Assembly: GCF_008629655.1 (NCBI RefSeq)
Contig: NZ_VWSG01000010.1
Location: 62,001 to 126,000, forward strand
Length of the DNA: 64,000 nucleotides
Source: Paenimyroides baculatum
GTDB lineage: Bacteria; Bacteroidota; Bacteroidia; Flavobacteriales; Flavobacteriaceae
Direction: 5' to 3'
Made by a program: the position numbers and the translations under genes
In this document: positions 1 through 7,498 of the stretch, one piece after another
Layout: each line of letters opens with the position of its first letter
How positions within the stretch are numbered: the first letter of the stretch is position 1
Notes under the pieces: generated by a model
The model's database searches: none
What the model was told of the DNA's origin: nothing
The model's input: only the letters and a program-made list of their open reading frames with translations

Positions 1-1
1 C

Positions 2-1153
2 GTAAGCAACAATTACACAAACTATAATAATTTACTGTCGTACTCCAATAATTTAAAAGGCACAAAAGTTGCACCAGGCGTGGGTTATCAGTTAAACACC
101 GAAAAACTTTGGCTTTATGTAGGTGCTGGAACTATTTTTAATAATTACGATGTATCGTCACAATACAACAACAACAATTATTTGAATAATCGTTTTGATA
201 TTTTACCGCAACTAAACGTAAGTACTAGTATTCAATTAGGAAAATCGAAAAGCATTTATGCCAATTATTCGTACACAGAAAACAGTCCGTATTTAAATCA
301 GTTGTTAGAATACGAAGATTTATCTAGCCCTTTGTTTAGATCAACAGGTAACAGAGATTTACTTACAACCCAAGAACACAGCGCTTATTTAAGCTTTAGA
401 GATTACGATTGGCAAACGCGTTCGGGTTACTATTTTTATGGTGGTGGAAGCTACAATACGCGTGCAACTGGTACTACACAATCATACGACGAAAGCTTTG
501 TATCAACGTCAACCTACGTAAATGTTTACGACACGTACAATTATTGGGCTGGAGTTAATTACAATAAGAGTTTTAACTTGACTGATAAAAACAAATTATC
601 TGTAAACGTAGGCTTTAATGCAAATACCGATTTAAGTAAAGGTATTTTAAACGATGTTACTTATAATGCAAATACAACAAGCTTTGGTCCAAAATTTAAT
701 GTTACGTTAGATTTTGATAAAAAACTGACCATACAACCAAACTATCAGTACAGCTTAAGCAAAACAAATTACAAGAATTTTACGGTAGATCAGGCGAATT
801 ATTTTACACACAAAGCAGGTTTAATGATTACATCGTACATGCCTAAAAATGTTGTTTTTGGAAGCGATATTATGTACGAATACAATTCTAACCTTTCAAG
901 TGAATTCAGAAAAGATTTCTTGCTTTGGAATGCCAGTTTGGGATACAATTTCTTAAACGAACGCTTTTTGGCAAAGGTAAAGGTTTACGATATTTTAAAC
1001 CAAAACCAAAGTGTACGCAGAACAACTACACCAACAAGTATTTACGATACGCAGGATGTTATTTTAAAACAATATGTAATGTTTTCTTTAACTTATAAAT
1101 TGGAAAAATTTGCAGGTAAAAAGAAAAGCAACAGTTTCATGATTGAAGAATAA
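2..1153 (+). CDS. Outer-membrane beta-barrel protein, C-terminal part (5' end outside window)
   Basis: The reading frame is open from the first bases of the window, so this is the C-terminal 383 residues of a larger protein. There is no credible start inside; the GTG at position 80 lies within a continuous frame. The translated part is rich in Asn, Tyr, Thr and Ser, with alternating aromatic and polar residues typical of outer-membrane beta strands. It ends in strand-like segments (for example YVMFSLTYKLEKF) before a short basic tail. It resembles the barrel half of the OMP_b-brl/TonB-dependent receptor-like proteins common in Bacteroidota. The plug and any carboxypeptidase-like N-terminal domain would lie upstream, so the substrate cannot be inferred. 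It converges on hemL with a shared terminator. Confidence in a barrel is good; the exact family is less certain. Confidence 0.8.
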   Translation, partial: VSNNYTNYNNLLSYSNNLKGTKVAPGVGYQLNTEKLWLYVGAGTIFNNYDVSSQYNNNNYLNNRFDILPQLNVSTSIQLGKSKSIYANYSYTENSPYLNQLLEYEDLSSPLFRSTGNRDLLTTQEHSAYLSFRDYDWQTRSGYYFYGGGSYNTRATGTTQSYDESFVSTSTYVNVYDTYNYWAGVNYNKSFNLTDKNKLSVNVGFNANTDLSKGILNDVTYNANTTSFGPKFNVTLDFDKKLTIQPNYQYSLSKTNYKNFTVDQANYFTHKAGLMITSYMPKNVVFGSDIMYEYNSNLSSEFRKDFLLWNASLGYNFLNERFLAKVKVYDILNQNQSVRRTTTPTSIYDTQDVILKQYVMFSLTYKLEKFAGKKKSNSFMIEE

Positions 1154-1180
1154 AAAAACGCTCAAATGAGCGTTTTTTTT
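1154..1180. terminator. Bidirectional terminator between barrel gene and hemL
   Basis: The stem ACGCTC-AAAT-GAGCGT is flanked by an A run on the left and eight T on the right. It can end transcription of the barrel gene on the plus strand and of hemL, which stops at 1179, on the minus strand. Confidence 0.85.
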
Positions 1181-2459
1181 ATTTAGTTACTTCGTTTATA
1201 ACTCTTATTGTTTCGTCTAAATCTTCATAAGATAAAGCATCGGTAATAAACCATGTTTCGTAGCTTGATGGCGCAATGTAAACGCCACGTTCTAACAAAT
1301 CATGAAAGAATTTTTTAAACTCGGGCGTATCTGCTTTTGATGCATCTTCGTAATTTTCAACTTGGTTCTCACAAAAGAAAATCGAAATCATAGAACCTAC
1401 TCTATTTACCGTAAACGTTTTATTGTTAGCTGTCAAAATCTTACGAATTCCATCTTCCAAATAAGCAGTTTTTTCTTCTAATCGATTAAATAATTCAGCA
1501 TCGTTATTTATTGACTGCAACATTGCCAAACCAGCTGCCATTGCCAACGGATTTCCAGACAATGTTCCTGCCTGATAAACCGGACCAACAGGCGCCAGAT
1601 AATCCATAATTTCGGTACGAGCAGCAAACGCACCAACCGGTAAACCACCGCCAATTACTTTACCAAAACAAACAATATCTGCGGTAACATTAAACAATTC
1701 TTGCGCCCCACCTTTAGCCAATCTAAAACCGGTCATTACTTCATCAAAAATTAATAGCGTTCCGTTTTCATCACAGATCGATCTTAATTCTTGAAGAAAA
1801 TTATTCACAGGCGGTACACAGCCCATATTTCCAGCAACGGGTTCAATGATTATGGCTGCAATTTCATTTTTATTCGCCTGGAATAATTCCTTTACAGAAT
1901 TTAAATCGTTGAAATTTGCCAACAAGGTGTCTTGAGCAGTTCCTTTTGTAACTCCGGGACTTGAAGGCACACCGAAAGTAGATAATCCACTACCTGCTGC
2001 AATTAAAAAAGAATCTGAATGTCCGTGATAACAACCGCGGAACTTGATTATTTTTTCTCGTTTTGTATATCCTCTTGCCAAACGAACAGCACTCATACAA
2101 GCTTCGGTCCCTGAATTTACAAATCGAATTTTATCGATATTCGGAACCATTGAAACAGCTAGTTTTGCAATTTCTGTTTCAATTTCTGTAGGAGTTCCAA
2201 ATGATGTTCCCAATTTTGTTTTTTCAATTACGGCATCAATTACAGGCTGGTATGCATGACCTAAAATCATTGGCCCCCATGAATTAATGTAATCAATGTA
2301 TCGTTTATCGTCTTCATCAAAAAGATAAGCTCCACTGGCTTTTTTAATGAAAATAGGCGTTCCACCGACCGATTTAAACGCACGAACGGGAGAATTAACT
2401 CCTCCCGGTATATATTTTAAAGCTTCAACGAATAATTCGCTGCTACGTTTGTATAACAT
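1179..2459 (-). CDS. hemL: Glutamate-1-semialdehyde 2,1-aminomutase
   Basis: PLP enzyme of the C5 heme pathway; it converts glutamate-1-semialdehyde to 5-aminolevulinate in the cytoplasm. The 426 residues match the usual HemL length. The N-terminus carries the family signature [11 protein letters not shown], the PLP-phosphate region NSGTEA lies near residues 115-120, and the Schiff-base lysine is in [14 protein letters not shown] (about Lys267). The start ATG at 2459 abuts the stop of the upstream lipoprotein gene, so the two are probably cotranscribed, with hemL last in a four-gene minus-strand run. Nothing essential appears to be missing. Confidence 0.97.
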   Translation of the reverse strand: MLYKRSSELFVEALKYIPGGVNSPVRAFKSVGGTPIFIKKASGAYLFDEDDKRYIDYINSWGPMILGHAYQPVIDAVIEKTKLGTSFGTPTEIETEIAKLAVSMVPNIDKIRFVNSGTEACMSAVRLARGYTKREKIIKFRGCYHGHSDSFLIAAGSGLSTFGVPSSPGVTKGTAQDTLLANFNDLNSVKELFQANKNEIAAIIIEPVAGNMGCVPPVNNFLQELRSICDENGTLLIFDEVMTGFRLAKGGAQELFNVTADIVCFGKVIGGGLPVGAFAARTEIMDYLAPVGPVYQAGTLSGNPLAMAAGLAMLQSINNDAELFNRLEEKTAYLEDGIRKILTANNKTFTVNRVGSMISIFFCENQVENYEDASKADTPEFKKFFHDLLERGVYIAPSSYETWFITDALSYEDLDETIRVINEVTK

Positions 2460-3368
2460 TTATTGAATTTTTAAAATTTGCCCTACACTTAATGCGTTTG
2501 TATTTAAACTGTTTAAGTGCTTGATATGATCTACCGACGAATTAAATTTCTGACAGATTGCAAACAATGTATCACCTGCCTGAACGGTATAAGTTTGTGC
2601 TTGAGCTCCATAATTTGTTGCTACAACTTCTTCTGTTCTCATTGGAACAAACTGGTAGTTTGAACCTAAAACTTTTTGATCGTATTCGTACAATTTGTAA
2701 CGCTCTATAATGCTGATTAATTTTTGGGGATAACGAGGATCTGTAGCATAACCGGCTTTTTTTAAGCCTTTTGCCCAAGCAGAATAATCGCTTTTATCTA
2801 ATGTGAACAAATTTTTGTAGTAGACTCTGTTCGCTAAAAATTCAGAATGATCGTTGTACGATTCCATTGCCGAATGGTATTTTCTAAAGCATTCGTCGGG
2901 TGCATCATCGGTATGCGAAACCGTTTCGCCCGTCCATTCTTCCTTACATTTAATTCCGAAATGGTTATTGGCAGTTCTGCACAACGTTCCGTTTCCTGAT
3001 CCCGATTCTAAAATTCCTTGTGCCAGTTTAATACTTGCCGGAATTCCGTATGTTTTCATGCTTTGCATTGCCGCACCGGAATATAGATCGATATAATCTT
3101 CTACGGTATTTTTTGAAACATTTATTTTTGAAGTAGCTATTAATGTTTCGGTTTCTTCTTTTTCAAATAACGGTTTAACAGGTTTTGGTTCTGCTACGGG
3201 TGTATTTTCTTTTTTAACTGCAGATGCGGTTGTGACAACTACTTTCTTCTTCTTATTATCACCATTTCCGTATTCTTTGGCAATCTTTTCTTTTACTTTT
3301 GTATTATGAGCGGCGTTGCAACTCATTAAAATCAATCCTGTAAATAGTACGGACAATACTTTCTTCAT
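2460..3368 (-). CDS. Lipoprotein with glucosaminidase domain and LysM
   Basis: A 302-residue predicted lipoprotein. The signal peptide ends at a lipobox (GLILMSC, lipid-anchored Cys about residue 17), followed by a charged linker to about residue 80. Residues about 90-230 form a FlgJ/Bax-type N-acetylglucosaminidase domain, with the recognisable stretch GIPASIKLAQGILESGSG whose Glu is the expected catalytic acid, and NNHFGIKC. A single LysM peptidoglycan-binding module (YTVQAGDTLFAICQKF...) closes the protein. It should cleave or remodel peptidoglycan from the inner face of the outer membrane. Its ATG overlaps the stop of the upstream deaminase gene by four bases, which indicates translational coupling. 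Flagellar function is not implied, because this fold is general in Bacteroidota. Confidence 0.9.
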   Translation of the reverse strand: MKKVLSVLFTGLILMSCNAAHNTKVKEKIAKEYGNGDNKKKKVVVTTASAVKKENTPVAEPKPVKPLFEKEETETLIATSKINVSKNTVEDYIDLYSGAAMQSMKTYGIPASIKLAQGILESGSGNGTLCRTANNHFGIKCKEEWTGETVSHTDDAPDECFRKYHSAMESYNDHSEFLANRVYYKNLFTLDKSDYSAWAKGLKKAGYATDPRYPQKLISIIERYKLYEYDQKVLGSNYQFVPMRTEEVVATNYGAQAQTYTVQAGDTLFAICQKFNSSVDHIKHLNSLNTNALSVGQILKIQ

Positions 3369-4261
3369 ATTTCAGCAATGTTAGATTGAAGCCCTTGTAA
3401 ACCTCCGGTATGAATTATTAATATTTTTGAATCGGGTTTAAAATAACCTTTTGATATCAAATCGATTACACCAAAAAACGTTTTTGATGTATAAACAGGA
3501 TCCAAAGATATTAAATATTTTTTAAAAAATTGTTTCATAAACTGTTTCAGTTCATCATTTAACTTTGCGTAACCTCCAAAATGATAATCAGTTACCAAAT
3601 TCCACTGACTATTTTTGGCATATTTTTGGATATCTTCTGTTAAGAAATCGCCTTTTAAAGCCGGAAAACCAATTGCTTTTTGATGCGGTTTTAAACTGTT
3701 GATAATTCCCGAAATGGTTCCGCCTGTACCAACGGCACAACAGATAAAATCGAACATTTTGTCATCATCTCTTAAAATTTCTTTGCATCCTTTAACTGCT
3801 AAATTGTTTGTTCCGCCTTCGGGAATCAAATAAAAATCGCCAAATTTCTCCTTCAGTTGATCTAAAAACTCCGAATTATTTTTATCGCGATATTGCGTTC
3901 TGGTAACAAATTCAAACTGCATTCCGTTTTCTGATGCTTTTTTTAATGTTGGATTTTCCAGATACTTTTCCTGCAATTCTTCGCCACGAATTACTCCGAT
4001 CGTTTCAAAACCAAATTCTTTACCAGCTGCTGCAGCTGCTGCAATGTGATTAGAATAAGCTCCGCCAAAAGTCAGTAATTTTGTAAAACCTAAATCCCGA
4101 GCTTCAGCTAAATTGTATTTTAGTTTACGGAATTTGTTGCCTGATATTTCACTATGCAGCACATCTTCCCTTTTCACATAAACTTCAATTCCAAAATCAT
4201 TCGGAATAGCTATTTTTTGATTGAAAGCTTCTTGTTGTGACTGTATCATAAATAGTTGCAA
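3365..4261 (-). CDS. PLP-dependent ACC deaminase / D-cysteine desulfhydrase family protein
   Basis: A 298-residue fold-type II PLP enzyme. The motif SGNKFRKLKYNL near residue 40 contains the PLP lysine, followed by the cofactor-binding TFGGAYSNHIAAAAAA and the glycine-rich phosphate loop VGTGGTISG. This family deaminates 1-aminocyclopropane-1-carboxylate or desulfhydrates D-cysteine; sequence reading alone cannot choose between them. D-cysteine desulfhydrase activity is the commoner outcome outside plant-associated bacteria. The gene overlaps its upstream neighbour by 16 bases and its downstream neighbour by four, so it sits within a tight operon. Confidence 0.88.
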   Translation of the reverse strand: MQLFMIQSQQEAFNQKIAIPNDFGIEVYVKREDVLHSEISGNKFRKLKYNLAEARDLGFTKLLTFGGAYSNHIAAAAAAGKEFGFETIGVIRGEELQEKYLENPTLKKASENGMQFEFVTRTQYRDKNNSEFLDQLKEKFGDFYLIPEGGTNNLAVKGCKEILRDDDKMFDFICCAVGTGGTISGIINSLKPHQKAIGFPALKGDFLTEDIQKYAKNSQWNLVTDYHFGGYAKLNDELKQFMKQFFKKYLISLDPVYTSKTFFGVIDLISKGYFKPDSKILIIHTGGLQGLQSNIAEI

Positions 4262-4572
4262 AAAGAAAAGAATTTTCGGTTTGTAAGATAATCTTCATTC
4301 GATTCGTTTGCATAAGCTTCCCGTTCAAAAGAAATATTTCGGTAGGCTTTTTTTCGATTTCTAAACTGAATCAATCTGATAAAAAATTCTAAAACATACC
4401 AGATAAAAAACGGAAGAATCAATAATTCTATCTGCTGGCGTAAATGTATTTTTTCGTGATTAACAAAGGTTGTATGAGTACGAAGATAATTTTCGCGCGC
4501 AAAAATAAACGGATAAACAGTTATACCCGAAAAGCCTTTTGGCACCCAAAATTTAGAAATTATCAATCGCAT
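4246..4572 (-). CDS. Small conserved membrane-associated protein (HEKIH motif)
   Basis: A 108-residue protein that I recognise only as a conserved Bacteroidota hypothetical. It contains NHEKIHLRQQIELL near residues 38-51. The HExxH-like spacing recalls the zinc motif of membrane metallopeptidases such as the M56 family. It is followed by a hydrophobic helix (LILPFFIWYVLEFFIRL) and, about 30 residues later, by EREAYANE. The second Glu-containing helix would suit a third metal ligand, but the protein is far shorter than any characterised protease and no activity should be assumed. It is the first gene of the minus-strand run, and a -7 promoter box immediately precedes its ATG. Confidence 0.65.
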   Translation of the reverse strand: MRLIISKFWVPKGFSGITVYPFIFARENYLRTHTTFVNHEKIHLRQQIELLILPFFIWYVLEFFIRLIQFRNRKKAYRNISFEREAYANESNEDYLTNRKFFSFCNYL

Positions 4573-4576
4573 ACCG

Positions 4577-4584
4577 CAAATTTA
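4577..4584 (-). promoter_or_regulatory. Bacteroidetes -7 box (TAAATTTG) of the hemL run
   Basis: Reading the minus strand, TAAATTTG fits TAnnTTTG exactly. It lies only five bases before the ATG at 4572, so the transcript would be leaderless or nearly so. No good -33 TTTG is visible. Confidence 0.5.
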
Positions 4585-4748
4585 TCACTTTTTGTGAGAT
4601 GTTCGATGTAGGATGATGGGTCTTTAATGAATTGACAATCTTATTATTTCAGTTTCAATTTAAAAACCAATCAAATTCGTAAAATGAAACATCCTACGTC
4701 AAACACCAAACATCTAACATACCCTCGCAAAAAACAAAAATTATTCAC

Positions 4749-4756
4749 TAAATTTG
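4749..4756 (+). promoter_or_regulatory. Bacteroidetes -7 box (TAAATTTG) of the DUF5522-hutU gene
   Basis: An exact TAnnTTTG box whose last base is five bases before the ATG at 4762. It rules against the upstream in-frame ATG at 4684, which would have to be transcribed from further upstream and encodes only a low-complexity leader. A near-leaderless mRNA is implied. Confidence 0.5.
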
Positions 4757-4761
4757 TAGTT

Positions 4762-4938
4762 ATGAGAAAGGAATTAATTGAAGGAGAAGATTATTATCTT
4801 TCGGACAAAGGTTTCAGGATCTTTACGGAAAAATATCTTTTAAATCGCGGGCATTGTTGCATGAGTGGATGCAAACACTGCCCTTACGGATTTAGTAAAT
4901 TAATCGATCAAATTAAGAAAAAAACAAAACCGAGAACT
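4762..4938 (+). other. DUF5522 domain segment within the hutU frame
   Basis: Fifty-nine codons ending just before the internal hutU ATG. They encode a small domain with four cysteines in CC-x3-C-x2-C spacing followed by PYG, which looks like a metal or Fe-S site. The function of this family is not established. The segment ends in a Lys-rich stretch (IKKKTKPRT) that could act as a linker in a fused protein. Confidence 0.75.
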
Positions 4939-6927
4939 ATGACGTTTCAAGAAGAAATTCTTCAGGGAATTCCGGCGAATTTGCCATCAAAAGCTTTATA
5001 CGACGCTACAATTAACCACGCTCCAAAGCGTAAAGAAATATTATCAGCAGAAGAAAAAATATTGGCATTACGTAATGCTTTGCGCTATTTTGAACCGCAA
5101 CATCACGAAACGCTTATTCCTGAATTTAAAGAAGAATTAGAAAAATACGGTAGAATTTACATGTACCGTTTTCGTCCGAAATACCGCATGTACGCTCGTG
5201 ATATTAACGAATATCCGGGAAAATCGTTGCAGGCAAAAGCCATACAAATGATGATTCAGAACAATTTGGATTATGCCGTGGCACAACATCCGCACGAATT
5301 AATTACTTATGGTGGTAACGGAGCCGTGTTCAGCAATTGGGCACAATACCTGTTAACCATGAAATATTTGGGCGAAATGACCGATGAGCAAACGCTGGTG
5401 ATGTATTCAGGGCATCCAATGGGCTTGTTTCCATCGCACAAAAATGCGCCACGAGTTGTTGTTACCAACGGAATGATGATTCCTAATTATTCTAAACCGG
5501 ATGATTGGGAAAAATTCAACGCCCTTGGTGTCACTCAATACGGACAAATGACTGCCGGATCGTACATGTACATTGGTCCACAGGGAATTGTGCACGGTAC
5601 AACCATTACGGTTTTAAACGGTTTTAGAAAAATTGACAAAGAACCAAAAGGTAACTTGTTTGTAACTTCTGGTTTAGGCGGAATGAGCGGTGCACAACCA
5701 AAAGCGGGAACTATTGCCGGCTGTATTACGGTTTGTGCAGAAGTGAATCCTAAAATAACTAAAATTCGTCATAGCCAAGGTTGGATCCACGAAGTTATTG
5801 AAGATTTAGATCTTTTGGTAGATCGCGTTAAAAGAGCACAGGCTAATAAAGAAATTGTTTCTATTGGATATTTAGGAAATGTAGTTGATGTTTGGGAAAA
5901 ATTCGATCAGGAAAATGTTACCATTGATTTAGGGTCCGATCAAACTTCGCTTCATAATCCATGGGCTGGCGGCTATTATCCTGCAGGGATTTCGTTTGAA
6001 GAATCGAACCAAATGATGGCAGATCAACCGGAGTTATTTAAAGAGAAAGTTCAGGAAACATTGCGTCGTCATGCAATTGCAATAAACAAACACACTGCAA
6101 AAGGCACGTACTTTTTTGATTACGGAAATGCCTTTTTATTAGAAGCTTCGCGTGCGGGAGCTGATGTAATGAATCCGAACCCAACATTAGGTCGCGAGTT
6201 TAAATATCCTTCGTACGTTCAAGATATTATGGGACCAATGTGTTTTGATTACGGTTTTGGTCCGTTCCGTTGGGTTTGTGCGAGCAACAATCCTGAAGAT
6301 TTACAAAAAACCGACGCTATTGCTTGTGAAATTTTAGAGGAAATGATTAAAACATCGCCTGTTGAAATTCAGCAGCAAATGAAAGACAATATTCAGTGGA
6401 TCCGCAGTGCGCAAGAAAACAAATTGGTTGTAGGATCTCAAGCTCGAATTTTATATGCCGATGCCGAAGGTAGAACCAATATTGCTAAAGCGTTTAACGA
6501 TGCTATTGCTGCAGGAAAAATTGGTCCGGTTGTATTGGGTCGTGATCATCATGATGTTTCTGGAACAGATTCTCCGTATCGCGAAACATCAAATATTTAT
6601 GACGGATCTCGATTTACAGCCGACATGGCAATTCACAATGTAATTGGCGATAGTTTCCGCGGAGCAACCTGGGTTTCAATTCACAACGGCGGCGGCGTTG
6701 GCTGGGGCGAAGTAATTAACGGTGGTTTTGGTATGCTTCTTGATGGTACTTTAGAAGCAGAACAACGCTTAAAATCGATGCTTTTCTGGGATGTTAATAA
6801 TGGAATATCGCGCAGAAGCTGGGCAAGAAACGAAGGCGCTGTATTTGCTATTAAACGTGCAATGGAAGCGGAACCTTTATTAAAAGTGACCTTGCCAAAT
6901 TTAGTTGACGACAATTTATTAAACTAA
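4762..6927 (+). CDS. hutU: DUF5522 cysteine-rich domain fused to urocanate hydratase
   Basis: Urocanate hydratase (urocanase) adds water to urocanate in histidine breakdown, using tightly bound NAD+. The urocanase part begins at the internal Met at 4939 (MTFQEEILQG) and gives 662 residues, the long form usual in Bacteroidota. It has the family stretches TYGGNGAVF, NGMMIPNYSKPDDW, CFDYGFGPFRWVC with the conserved Cys, and HNGGGVGWGEV. Upstream, with no stop, is a 59-residue segment (4762-4938) with GHCCMSGCKHCPYGF, the signature of DUF5522, normally a stand-alone small protein. The start at 4762 follows a -7 box. Either one 721-residue protein is made, or the 4939 ATG is used independently; no ribosome-binding site decides this. 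A DUF4136 lipoprotein gene follows six bases later. No other hut gene lies nearby. Confidence 0.93.
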   Translation: MRKELIEGEDYYLSDKGFRIFTEKYLLNRGHCCMSGCKHCPYGFSKLIDQIKKKTKPRTMTFQEEILQGIPANLPSKALYDATINHAPKRKEILSAEEKILALRNALRYFEPQHHETLIPEFKEELEKYGRIYMYRFRPKYRMYARDINEYPGKSLQAKAIQMMIQNNLDYAVAQHPHELITYGGNGAVFSNWAQYLLTMKYLGEMTDEQTLVMYSGHPMGLFPSHKNAPRVVVTNGMMIPNYSKPDDWEKFNALGVTQYGQMTAGSYMYIGPQGIVHGTTITVLNGFRKIDKEPKGNLFVTSGLGGMSGAQPKAGTIAGCITVCAEVNPKITKIRHSQGWIHEVIEDLDLLVDRVKRAQANKEIVSIGYLGNVVDVWEKFDQENVTIDLGSDQTSLHNPWAGGYYPAGISFEESNQMMADQPELFKEKVQETLRRHAIAINKHTAKGTYFFDYGNAFLLEASRAGADVMNPNPTLGREFKYPSYVQDIMGPMCFDYGFGPFRWVCASNNPEDLQKTDAIACEILEEMIKTSPVEIQQQMKDNIQWIRSAQENKLVVGSQARILYADAEGRTNIAKAFNDAIAAGKIGPVVLGRDHHDVSGTDSPYRETSNIYDGSRFTADMAIHNVIGDSFRGATWVSIHNGGGVGWGEVINGGFGMLLDGTLEAEQRLKSMLFWDVNNGISRRSWARNEGAVFAIKRAMEAEPLLKVTLPNLVDDNLLN

Positions 6928-6933
6928 AATATT

Positions 6934-7467
6934 ATGAAACTATTTAAACTATTACCTCTACTGTTGCTGTTTGTTATGGCTTCGTGCAGTTCGGTGCAAG
7001 TTGCTACAGATTACGACAGCAGCGTAAACTTCAGTCAGTTTAAAACGTATGCTTTTATGAAAGACGGTGTTGATAAAATCAATATTTCTGATCTGGATAA
7101 AAAGCGTATTCTTAAAGCGATTGATGAAGAACTAACTGCAAAAGGTTTTACTAAAAGTGAAAACCCTGATTTGCTAATTAACTTGTTTACCGATGCCAAA
7201 CAAATTGTAAATGTAAATTCATTTTATGGAGGTTGGGGTTATGGAATGTACCGCCCTTGGGGATGGAATCCGTGGATGATGGGACCTGGATATCAATCAG
7301 TATCAACATCAACCCAAGGAATTCTTTATATTGATGTCTTAAAAGCAGCCAATAAAGAATTAATCTGGCAAGGAAAAGGAAGTGGTTATTTAGCTACCAA
7401 ACAAAGCAAAAAAGAAGAACGTATTAAAGAATTTGTCACAAAAGTTTTAGAGACGTTTCCTAAATAA
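6934..7467 (+). CDS. DUF4136 lipoprotein
   Basis: A 177-residue predicted lipoprotein. The signal peptide ends at the lipobox VMASC (Cys about residue 17), and is followed by a DUF4136 domain beginning VATDYDSSVNFSQFKTYAF, a very characteristic opening of that family. A Gly/Trp/Met/Pro-rich loop occurs mid-protein. The family's function is unknown; members are periplasmic or outer-membrane anchored. It starts six bases after hutU and ends at a strong terminator, so it is likely cotranscribed with hutU, though no shared biochemical role is evident. Confidence 0.88.
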   Translation: MKLFKLLPLLLLFVMASCSSVQVATDYDSSVNFSQFKTYAFMKDGVDKINISDLDKKRILKAIDEELTAKGFTKSENPDLLINLFTDAKQIVNVNSFYGGWGYGMYRPWGWNPWMMGPGYQSVSTSTQGILYIDVLKAANKELIWQGKGSGYLATKQSKKEERIKEFVTKVLETFPK

Positions 7468-7470
7468 AAA

Positions 7471-7498
7471 AGCAAGGTTTAAAACCTTGCTTTTTTTT
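7471..7498. terminator. Bidirectional terminator, DUF4136 gene / ABC-F gene
   Basis: The perfect palindrome AGCAAGGTTTAAAACCTTGC plus T is flanked by A6 on the left and T8 on the right. It serves the convergent lipoprotein and ABC-F genes; the ABC-F stop lies in the T run. Confidence 0.9.

Noticed and set aside
4684..4761. An upstream in-frame ATG for the DUF5522-hutU frame
   Set aside because: The added residues are low-complexity and the -7 promoter box falls inside them, so transcription probably starts after this ATG.
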